Source: Lathyrus oleraceus
Lineage: Eukaryota; Streptophyta; Magnoliopsida; Fabales; Fabaceae
Direction: 5' to 3'
Assembly (NCBI RefSeq): GCF_024323335.1
Contig: NC_066580.1
Coordinates: 254,982,977 to 255,046,976 of the forward strand
DNA length: 64,000 bases
Part shown: positions 1 to 7,603 of the stretch, one piece after another
Position numbering within the stretch: the stretch's first letter is position 1
Layout: every line of letters starts with the position of its first letter
The notes under the pieces: generated by a model
Told to the model about the DNA's origin: nothing
Databases searched by the model: none
The model's input: only the letters and a program-made list of their open reading frames with translations
Program-made: the position numbers and the translations under genes

Positions 1-90
1 GGGTAATGATGCATGACAACACTAGGCTCGAGTACAGCTCCCTGGTAGTGTGTCTTCCCTCGGTTTCTGGCTAGTTTTTCTTTCCCTTTC

Positions 91-160
91 AGGGGAACTA
101 CATCGCCCTGATCCTCGTTCCAGACGAGGTATGTAGGCAGGAGACCGTGCGAGGTCTCTC
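91..160 (+). other. Double-hairpin motif, copy 1 (5' LTR of A)
   Basis: Hairpin 1 pairs CCTCGT (113-118) with ACGAGG (124-129) across a five-base loop, tccag. The linker tatgtaggca (130-139) follows. Hairpin 2 pairs GAGACC (141-146) with GGTCTC (153-158). The same layout with different stem bases recurs at 381-455 and 31649-31709. The 3' LTR carries the identical copy at 18719-18788. The structure is visible in the sequence; a function as an RNA element is inferred. Confidence 0.7.
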
Positions 161-380
161 CGGGCACTTTTTTTTCTTTTTGTGTGTGTTTGCTTGTTAT
201 CTTCTGGTGTATGTTTGGGTTCGGATGCTGACGTAAGCCCAGTGATTGGCTGTCGGGCTCCACGTTTGCCCTTTTGAGTGTGTTTTGGTTCGGATGCTGA
301 CGTAATTCCATCCAGTGGTTGTCGGGCTCCATGTTTGCCACCCTTGTGTGTTTGTGTGTTTTGTGTTGTTTGGCGTGCGT

Positions 381-455
381 AAGCCGAACTACAGTGGCTC
401 TGATTCTCGTTCCAGACGAGATATGTAGGCATAGGACGCGATGTCCTATCGAGCT
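381..455 (+). other. Double-hairpin motif, copy 2 (5' LTR of A)
   Basis: The motif follows the lead ccgaactac. Hairpin 1 pairs TCTCGT (405-410) with ACGAGA (416-421), loop tccag. The linker tatgtaggca is at 423-432. Hairpin 2 pairs TAGGAC (432-437) with GTCCTA (443-448), loop gcgat. Relative to copy 1 the outer pair of hairpin 1 changes from C-G to T-A on both sides. The same copy lies at 19009-19083 in the 3' LTR. Confidence 0.72.
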
Positions 456-745
456 CCCTTCTCTTAACCCCACCTGTGTTCCCCGTGTGTGTGTGTGATG
501 TTTTAGCAACCTATTCTTTATTCTAGGACGTGGATCCCGTCGAGTACGACGGACGTGAGGGGTGCTAATACCTTCCCCTTGCGTAACCGACTCCCTTACC
601 CTTTCTCTTTGGTCGCGAGACCATGTTCTTTCCAGGTTTCTCTGAGCATTTCCTTTCCCTATTTTAGGATAAATAACGCGCAGTGGCGGCTCTGTGTGTG
701 TTTTGTGTTTAGCTCGCCGGTTGATTTTTCGCAGGATGCGACAGC

Positions 746-763
746 TGGCGACTCTGCTGGGGA
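746..763 (+). promoter_or_regulatory. Primer binding site, tRNA-Arg type (element A)
   Basis: TGGCGACTCTGCTGGGGA starts two bases after the LTR end ...gcgaca. This is the PBS form known from Ogre and other Tat elements, complementary to the 3' end of tRNA-Arg, which primes minus-strand DNA synthesis. The same site occurs at 32130-32147 with one change, and on the minus strand at 60570-60587. Confidence 0.9.
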
Positions 764-1820
764 CATCAAGATGTTGACCTGTGCTGGTCCATCTTCCCTA
801 AGCGAGTCTCTCCTAGCGTTCTAGGATAGTTTAGGTTGCTTGTGATGCTTGATTTATTGCATTTATTATTCTAACCAGTGTATATATTTGCATAACTATT
901 TGCATGCATCATACTATCATGCTGTTGCCGTCCTCTATGCAGGTGGTTCCTCTGTTTTGGGGTGGGCGTTCTGAGTGGGGCTAAAACCCAGGCCCGAGTA
1001 TACACCTAGGACTAGTGTGGTCTCATGGCGCCTCTTTCGTGTTAGGTTAACATGTGCCTGGCGGCGTGATGTACCACAAACCGGATGAGGTTCAGTTGAT
1101 AGTGCTTTCCTCTGTGGGGTACTCCACTTTGGCTTAGTTACTTCATCTAGCTGTTGACTCTGGTGACCGATCATTTCCCGGATCTTTGGTTTAGACGATC
1201 TCAGGAGAGCTACAATGGCACACCCGAAATGGCAAACCCATTGAGTATCTCTGCCCGATTGTCGAGACTATTATCCGCCTTAGGATGACCTGATTAGAAT
1301 TTACCTGTGAGGGGAGGGTGATTCTTTCAGATGCATGTTCAGATGGTGACTCAGATGGTGACTTTTTGTTCCGTGGGTCCTATTTATGAGTCGGATTTAT
1401 GGCCGTTTATTTCAGAGACGCCGGAGTGCTGGCCGTGGTATTTATCAGTGGGGATCCGTTTATTTAAGGATTCCCCGGGCCGAGATATTTATCAGTGGGG
1501 ATCCGTTTATTTCAGGATTCCCCGGGCCGATTCAGATGGTTGTGGGTGTCTGCTCAGAGACTGATGATGATGATGATGTATCTTTCTTCCGTTTATTTCG
1601 GAACCTCTGGGTCAGATTTGTGATCGTACATTCTTCAGATGGTTATGATCAGTTCAGAGACCGGTTTCAGTGCAGAGGATCAGATGGCTTGGAGGATGGC
1701 AACGCATTGCATTCATTCATCAGCATCATTACATCTTGCATTAATTGCATCTAACACATGTTTACCCATATGCAGGGACACTTTTGATCAAGATCCTGGT
1801 TGAGAGATTTCTGCTCAGAG
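764..1820 (+). other. Untranslated leader of element A
   Basis: About 1.06 kb between PBS and ORF1 with no convincing coding frame. A 47-bp unit is tandemly duplicated at 1439-1485 and 1486-1532, and short runs of catcattacatcttgc-like sequence precede ORF1. The segment around 960-1160 resembles the leader of the truncated element at 32280-32530, so the leader is conserved between families. The packaging signal probably lies here, but no specific motif can be named. Confidence 0.75.
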
Positions 1821-3542
1821 ATGAGGATCGGTTTGAAGCATGATGTGGTCTATAGTTTCTTCGACCCAGAGATTGGTGTGCTGAAGGAGATGATAGCATT
1901 GATTACTACCGACCATGTAGGGATGTTCAGAGAGTCATACGGTAGTATCCTGAAGATGGTTTTCAGACTCACGGATGGTGACAGAAGTGCCATTCATACT
2001 CTTCTTCAGTTCTATGACCCGGGGCTGAGATGTTTTGTGTTTCCTGATTATTTGTTGGGACCTCTGATGGAGGACTATGCTAGCATCCTGGGTATGCAGA
2101 TCCGCGATCAGATTCCTTTCCATGTCACTAGGGCGGAGCCAGATGTCCTTGGGATTTCACGTGCTCTTTATTTGAGTCCGGAAATGGTCAAGGAAGGATT
2201 GAAGGAAAAGGGGAAGTTACCTGGATTTCATTTGAGTTTCTTGGAGGCTAATGCCAAGGAACATGCGGCTATGGGTAATTGGAAGACGGTTTGTGCTCTG
2301 GTTGCTGTGAGCATTTATGGGATAGTTCTGTTTCCTAATCAGAAGAATTTTGTGGACCATAATGCTATCAGATTGTTTATACAGAGAAACCCTATTCCTA
2401 CTCTGATCGGAGATGTTTATTACTCGGTTCATAACAGGAACGAGAAGCGGCGTGGTGGCTTGGTCAGGTGCTGTTCTCAGTTGCTCTTCAAGTGGTTTAT
2501 GGGGTATTTGCCTTCTCGAGGTGCCTTTGCTCATCTTGATCCCACTGTCAAGTGGTCATTCAGGTTGATGGGTTTGCGGGCTGATGATATTGCTTGGACT
2601 CATAATGGTTTGGCAGGACGGGATTTTATATATAGCTGTGGGAGTTTACCTAATGTGCCTTTGGTGGGAGTTCAGGGTTGCATTAATTACAACCCAGTGC
2701 TTCTCAGGAGACAGATGGGGTTTGCTGTAGAGGGCCCTCCTCTCGGGCGAGAGATTCAGGAGTCCTTTTACTTCCCGATTGATGGTAACCAGACCAAGTT
2801 GAGGCAGGTATTGGATGAGTGGCGAGATATCCAGAGGAAAGGCAAGGTTCCTTATGGCAAAGTCAACAGTCGGTATTTTCCTTTGTTCGATGATTGGTTG
2901 TGGAAGAGGATTGAGGTTACATTGCTACCATTTCCTGGAGGTGATCCTGTGTGTCCTAGGATTGAGGGTCCAAGTTCTTCTGTCAGCATGGAAGAATTCC
3001 TCGAGATGAAGAGGGCCAGAGATCAGTTGCTTACAGAGAAAGCGGAATTGGAGATGACTGTTGCTCGGATTCAGACGTCCAACCAGGAGATCAAAGTGAA
3101 GATGGAAGATCAAGACAAGCGACATGCCTTGGAAGCCAAGCGCTTCGGGATGGATACTGCCTATTATGGGAAGATTAGTCAGGCCTTAGCATCATCCAAC
3201 AGAGAGCACGACATCACTAAGGAGAAGCTATTCAGAGCGTCAAAGGTCATTGAAGATGAGAAGAGAAGGCAAATCTTGGTGAAAGATCAGAGGGATGACA
3301 GAGTCAGAAGTCTCATTGCTGAGTGGGAGGCAAAGCTAAAGGCAAAGGAAACGGAGAAAGCAAAGATCATCGCCGAGAGAGATCACTACATGGCTGAGAG
3401 AGATTACTACTTCAGACAGATGAAGATTCATCAGAAGGAAGTGGGGAGACTACAGCAGGAGAACACCGAGCTCAGGTTCGCCGTGGAGTTCGCGAAAATG
3501 GAAGACGAGATAGGGCCATCTGTGGGACCCTCATCCAGCTAG
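1821..3542 (+). CDS. Ogre ORF1 protein (573 aa; function unknown, coiled-coil C-terminus)
   Basis: The extra ORF that precedes gag in Ogre elements. I chose ATG 1821; the frame is open slightly further upstream but without an earlier ATG. About 390 N-terminal residues form a globular region that resembles the plant-mobile-domain/DUF7745 type of protein often found in plant transposons. Recognisable blocks are LLQFYDPGLRCFVFPDY, a short hydrophobic stretch around VALVAVSIYGIVLFPN, and INYNPVLLRRQMGF. After residue ~400 comes a long Lys/Glu-rich heptad region predicted to be coiled coil. Related ORF1 remnants lie at 21782-22467, 32971-33200 and 58215-59674, all next to a gag start, so the arrangement is ancient. 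The biochemical role is not established; a structural or packaging role is only a guess. It is open, unlike the three broken copies. Confidence 0.85.
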   Translation: MRIGLKHDVVYSFFDPEIGVLKEMIALITTDHVGMFRESYGSILKMVFRLTDGDRSAIHTLLQFYDPGLRCFVFPDYLLGPLMEDYASILGMQIRDQIPFHVTRAEPDVLGISRALYLSPEMVKEGLKEKGKLPGFHLSFLEANAKEHAAMGNWKTVCALVAVSIYGIVLFPNQKNFVDHNAIRLFIQRNPIPTLIGDVYYSVHNRNEKRRGGLVRCCSQLLFKWFMGYLPSRGAFAHLDPTVKWSFRLMGLRADDIAWTHNGLAGRDFIYSCGSLPNVPLVGVQGCINYNPVLLRRQMGFAVEGPPLGREIQESFYFPIDGNQTKLRQVLDEWRDIQRKGKVPYGKVNSRYFPLFDDWLWKRIEVTLLPFPGGDPVCPRIEGPSSSVSMEEFLEMKRARDQLLTEKAELEMTVARIQTSNQEIKVKMEDQDKRHALEAKRFGMDTAYYGKISQALASSNREHDITKEKLFRASKVIEDEKRRQILVKDQRDDRVRSLIAEWEAKLKAKETEKAKIIAERDHYMAERDYYFRQMKIHQKEVGRLQQENTELRFAVEFAKMEDEIGPSVGPSSS

Positions 3543-3895
3543 ATCTTTCATTTGTTGTGGATTACCGTCAGGCTTGTTGACGGAATCTACTTGTTTGTAT
3601 TTCTTTCCTGATTCTGGAGGATTGTATTTGAGTTTTATCTGGTGTGATGTATGACTATGGCACTTATTGTGCACTTTTGGTTATGTGATGGTTATTTTTC
3701 ATTCAGTGATTGGTTTTCAAGCTTTATTTGCTTTACCGTTTGCACTCACACAAGCACACACATGGTTGGGGGTATCATGCTAAATCACATATCTCCGATC
3801 TGCGCGACAAAATCAGATGCTGAATATCAGAATATTAATGCCGGATTATTATTTGTCTCAATGATGCCAGGATCGAGAGACAAAGTGTCCTTCAT
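3543..3895 (+). other. Spacer between ORF1 and gag-pro (element A)
   Basis: 353 bp of AT-rich DNA with no supported gene. A pyrimidine-rich tract ending ttattttgcag lies just inside the following frame near 3950. It could be a splice acceptor used to express gag from a spliced mRNA; this is an inference from one motif only. Confidence 0.5.
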
Positions 3896-6800
3896 ATGGA
3901 TAGACACTGCATTCATGCATCGATCATAATAACTTGTGTTTTATTTTGCAGGTATCTGTTGCTAATGTGCTTGATTGTTTCAGGAATCATTGCTCGTGCT
4001 CGCAGAACTGTACCTCTACACTCAACACGCCCTCACAGATATTATACCAGACGCAATACTCCCAGACTCATGGAGCTTCCTAGCGCAGATATTCTCGAGC
4101 TAAAGGATAAAATGAGTGAGCTGATCAACATCATGCAAGGCTTTGCAGTTGGTCAGAAGGCGTTGGCTGACAAAGTTGAAAAGCTCGAGCGGGCTTCTGC
4201 AGCAAACAGCGGGGTTAACCTGGATGGAGTCTCCAACCAGGGGCTAGGGTCTCGTGATGGTGGAAAGAGAACAACTATTGGTGTGGTGAATAATGCTGGT
4301 GCTGGTGGCCAACCAGGGCAGAATCAGAAAGACAATTTTGTGCCTCCATTCTATGGCTTCGATGAGGATAGGGAGGAAGACAGAGAGGCTGATCAGTTCT
4401 CAATGCACAACGAGCCTTTGGGTCAGTACAATGTTCAGCCTCAGAGCAAGGAGATTCAGCTGCTGGCTGAGAAAATTAAAGTGCTTGAAAGTTATGCCAC
4501 TCCTGGGGTGGTAAATATGTTAAACATGGGGCTTGTTGAGGGGATTGTGATCCCACAGAAGTTCAAGGCGCCAACTTTTGACCGTTATAACGGTAGTTCT
4601 TGTCCAGAGACCCATCTTCAAGCTTTCGTCCGCAAAATCTCTGCGTACACTATGGATCAGAAACTGTGGATGTACTTTTTCCAGGACAGCCTGTCCGGAG
4701 GTTCCCTGGAATGGTATACCAAGTTGAAATCCTCGGACATTAAGAACTGGCAGGATCTTGGGGATGCTTTCTTCAAGCAGTATCAGTTTAATGCTGACAT
4801 GGCTCCGAGCCGTACCCAGCTGCAGGGTATGTCTCAGAAAAACAATGAAGGATTTAAGGAGTATGCCCAGCGATGGAGAGAATTGGCTGCAAGGGTGCAA
4901 CCTCCTCTGGTTGATCGTGAGATGTCAGACCTGTTCATGGGGACCCTGCAAGGGCCATTTGCTGAGAGAATGGTTGGTTGTCCGGTGACCAATTTTTCTG
5001 ATATTGTAGTGGCTGGAGAGCGAATTGAGAGCTGGCTGAAGCTCGGTAAAATTCAGGGTGCTGCTTCTTCTTCGTCGTCTGGGTCGAAGAAGCCGTTTGG
5101 TAATGGTGGCCAGAGGAAGAAAGAAGGGGATACTAGTGCTGTGTACTCTCAACGAGGACCCAGTAGGGATCGTTACTTCCAGCACACTGTTGCGGTAACT
5201 ATTCCTGCTGAACAGCAACCGCAACAGCAGCAACCTCAACAACAGAGACAACCCTTCCAGCAGAGGCCTCAGAGGGCTGGTTATCAGATGAGGGGTAGGG
5301 CAGTGGACAGACAATTTGACCGACCTCCGGTGACCTATTCCTTTCTGTTTAAGAAGTTACAGGATTTAGGGCTTGTGCAAACGAGAACGCTGGCACCTTT
5401 GAGACCTGATCAGAGGCCAGCTAATTATGATGAGAATGCAAAGTGTGAATTCCACTCAGGTGCGCCTGGACATAACATTGAGAACTGTAAAGCTTTTAAG
5501 CACACAGTTCAAGACCTGGTGGATTCAAAGGCAATCAACTTCGCGCCATCTCCCAATGTCAATGCAAATCCCATGCCCGCGCATGGTCAGAGGGGGGTGA
5601 ATGCTGTCTCCGAGGAGAGTCGAGTTGGGTTATTGTCTATTGATCAGTTGAGGACTCCGTTGGCTGAGGTCAAGGGTCTGTTGTTGGAAAATGGGGTTTA
5701 TCCAGGCTGTGGCCATGAGTGTGCTGAGTGCATCGTCTCCGTTAGTGGGTGTGAGCTTCTGAGGAAGACTGTCCAGGGTTTGATGGACGAAGGGAGTATT
5801 GTGGTTGAGAAGAAGGCTGATAAAGGAAAAGAGGAGATCTCCACCATAACTATATACTTTGATCCGGTGGATTTGTCTGATCTAGCTGAAGCGGCTCCAG
5901 TTACCATCACGGTACCTGGGCCAATTCCCTACGACAAAGATGATGCCGTGCCGTGGCATTATGGTGGAGAGGTGTACTGTAATGGTGAGAAGGTAGAAGA
6001 GCAATCTGCAGGTGAAACCACCGTGTTAAAGGTGGATAATGCCGGTCCCAGCGGTTTCACTCGCAGTGGGAGGTTGTTTGCTCCTGATGCGTTAAGGAGG
6101 GGAGAAGAAGAAAAAGGTAAAAAAGAAAAGGCCGAGGCTTTAGCCAGGGCGAAAGGGAAGGTTGTGGTTGATAGTAGTACTTCTGTGGTGACACCGACGT
6201 CTGCGGCGTCGGAAGATAGACTTGATGATGATGCTGAAGAATTTCTAAGAATCACCAAGAAGTCAGAGTATAAGTTGGTTGATCATCTGCAGCAGACTCC
6301 TTCCAAAATCTCGATTCTATCATTGCTGTTAAGCTCTGAGGGGCATAGAGAAGCTTTGTTGAAAATTCTGAAGAAAGCTTATGTTCCGCAAGAGATCACA
6401 ATCAATCAACTGGAAACTGTGGTGTCCAATGTTCATGCCAGCCATGGGCTGGGTTTCACAGATATGGACTTGACGGTGGACGGAAGGAATCACAATAGGG
6501 CTCTACACATTGCTATGGAATGCAAAGGGGTCGTGCTTTCGCATGTGCTGGTTGATACCGGCTCCTCCTTGAATGTGTTGCCGAAGAAGGCCTTGGCAAA
6601 GTTGAATTGTGATGGGTTGATTCTGACCCCGACTGATTTGATTGTGCGGGCTTTTGATGGGTCTATGCGGGCCGTGTTTGGAGAGGTGGAGCTGCCGGGG
6701 AAGATTGGACCTGAGGTGTTCAAGTCGACTTTCTATGTCATGGATATTCAGCCGGCATATAGTTGCCTGTTGGGTCGCCCATGGATTCATGTTGCGGGAG

Positions 6801-7336
6801 CAGTTACCTCGACTTTTCACCAGAAGCTGAAATATATCTGGGAAGGTCAAGTTGTCACGGTTTGTGGAGAGGAGGACATTTTTGTCAGCCACCTGTCCTC
6901 GTTTAAATATGTGGAAATGGATGGCGAGATCTGGGAGACACCCAGTCAGGCTTTCGAAACCGTTAAGGTGGAGAATGCTCTGTTTGCTAAGCAGGAAGAG
7001 GAGAAACCATCCATCGCTTCATATAAACAGGCTGCCGAGGTGGTTAAAAGTGGAGAGGCTCCTGGTTGGGGCAGAATGATGGAGATTCCTGAGAAGAAAG
7101 ATCGATTTGGGGTTGGGTATCAGCCGGGCCGAGGCTTAGGACAAGGAAGAGGACGTCGTACGTCAGTAACCTTCACAAGCGCCGGAATGCTGGATCCGGA
7201 TCACATCTGCATGATGAGTGAAGACGCTGACAGCGACTGTGACATGGACCGGTGGATAAAGCTGTGCGCACCAGGGATGGGAATCCAGAACTGGAAGGCT
7301 GAAAAGATCATCCGGGTCACTCTCCTTGAAGAGTAA
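3896..7336 (+). CDS. gag-pro: Gag-protease polyprotein of element A
   Basis: Encodes the particle protein and the aspartic protease. The frame allows 1146 aa from ATG 3896, but residues 9-35 are an odd hydrophobic stretch. The related gag copies begin near MDHLEQENRE, so Met59 (ATG 4070) is the likelier start. The gag core spans ~227-360 and includes FFQDSLSGGSLEWY and FKEYAQRWRELA. A Gln-rich stretch follows (~440-460), then one Cys/His motif, CEFHSGAPGHNIENC, at ~517-531. Protease has the catalytic DTGSS at ~887-891 and the flap/strand block YSCLLGRPWIH. A glycine-rich G-patch-like tail lies at ~1069-1085. The TAA stop falls inside the predicted intron, so the unspliced RNA gives Gag-Pro and the spliced RNA could give Gag-Pro-Pol. 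Confidence 0.92.
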   Translation: MDRHCIHASIIITCVLFCRYLLLMCLIVSGIIARARRTVPLHSTRPHRYYTRRNTPRLMELPSADILELKDKMSELINIMQGFAVGQKALADKVEKLERASAANSGVNLDGVSNQGLGSRDGGKRTTIGVVNNAGAGGQPGQNQKDNFVPPFYGFDEDREEDREADQFSMHNEPLGQYNVQPQSKEIQLLAEKIKVLESYATPGVVNMLNMGLVEGIVIPQKFKAPTFDRYNGSSCPETHLQAFVRKISAYTMDQKLWMYFFQDSLSGGSLEWYTKLKSSDIKNWQDLGDAFFKQYQFNADMAPSRTQLQGMSQKNNEGFKEYAQRWRELAARVQPPLVDREMSDLFMGTLQGPFAERMVGCPVTNFSDIVVAGERIESWLKLGKIQGAASSSSSGSKKPFGNGGQRKKEGDTSAVYSQRGPSRDRYFQHTVAVTIPAEQQPQQQQPQQQRQPFQQRPQRAGYQMRGRAVDRQFDRPPVTYSFLFKKLQDLGLVQTRTLAPLRPDQRPANYDENAKCEFHSGAPGHNIENCKAFKHTVQDLVDSKAINFAPSPNVNANPMPAHGQRGVNAVSEESRVGLLSIDQLRTPLAEVKGLLLENGVYPGCGHECAECIVSVSGCELLRKTVQGLMDEGSIVVEKKADKGKEEISTITIYFDPVDLSDLAEAAPVTITVPGPIPYDKDDAVPWHYGGEVYCNGEKVEEQSAGETTVLKVDNAGPSGFTRSGRLFAPDALRRGEEEKGKKEKAEALARAKGKVVVDSSTSVVTPTSAASEDRLDDDAEEFLRITKKSEYKLVDHLQQTPSKISILSLLLSSEGHREALLKILKKAYVPQEITINQLETVVSNVHASHGLGFTDMDLTVDGRNHNRALHIAMECKGVVLSHVLVDTGSSLNVLPKKALAKLNCDGLILTPTDLIVRAFDGSMRAVFGEVELPGKIGPEVFKSTFYVMDIQPAYSCLLGRPWIHVAGAVTSTFHQKLKYIWEGQVVTVCGEEDIFVSHLSSFKYVEMDGEIWETPSQAFETVKVENALFAKQEEEKPSIASYKQAAEVVKSGEAPGWGRMMEIPEKKDRFGVGYQPGRGLGQGRGRRTSVTFTSAGMLDPDHICMMSEDADSDCDMDRWIKLCAPGMGIQNWKAEKIIRVTLLEE

Positions 7337-7603
7337 TATTTTTCTTGTTTTCATTTTATATGCATGAAAGCCATGCGTGTTGCCCGACACGTAATGGTTC
7401 ATTGTAAGGGCCACCTCATGTTTAAATTTGCTAATTCGCATCATCAATAAAGGATGTTTTTCAGTTAAAAGCGGTGTTCCCTGTTTTTCATTTATTTTTG
7501 CAGTTTAAAAATAAAAACAAAATAAAAATGGCAATGTTTTCATTTTTCTTTTTCAATTTCTCACACCGATTCTAAAGCAATGCATGAATCAACATTCATG
7601 CAG
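7333..7603 (+). other. Predicted Ogre intron between protease and RT
   Basis: The donor GA|GTAATA overlaps the gag-pro stop codon and the acceptor is TTCATGCAG|A at 7603. Removing these 271 bp leaves two bases of a codon on the left and one on the right. The reading frame then continues straight into the pol frame, which is already open at 7605. An earlier candidate acceptor, tttttgcag at 7503, would give a quick stop. Ogre elements are known to carry an intron at this place. In element B the gag-pro frame ends with the same donor layout (AA|GTAATG, near 54593 on the minus strand), which supports the donor. The acceptor choice is my inference. Confidence 0.75.

Larger units (their letters stand above)
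1..743 (+). repeat. 3' end of the 5' LTR of Ogre-type element A
   Basis: Position 1 aligns with 18629 of the 3' LTR and the match runs without gaps to 743/19371. Four substitutions are visible: one near 570 and three in 650-670. The segment ends in ...gcgaca, two bases before the PBS. It should hold part of R and U5. It contains two copies of the double-hairpin motif (91-160 and 381-455). Antisense frames here are open by composition and are not regarded as genes. Confidence 0.95.

Noticed and set aside
3896..4069. Possible membrane segment at the start of gag-pro of A
   Set aside because: Probably untranslated or intron-end sequence; homologous gag proteins start at the position of Met59.
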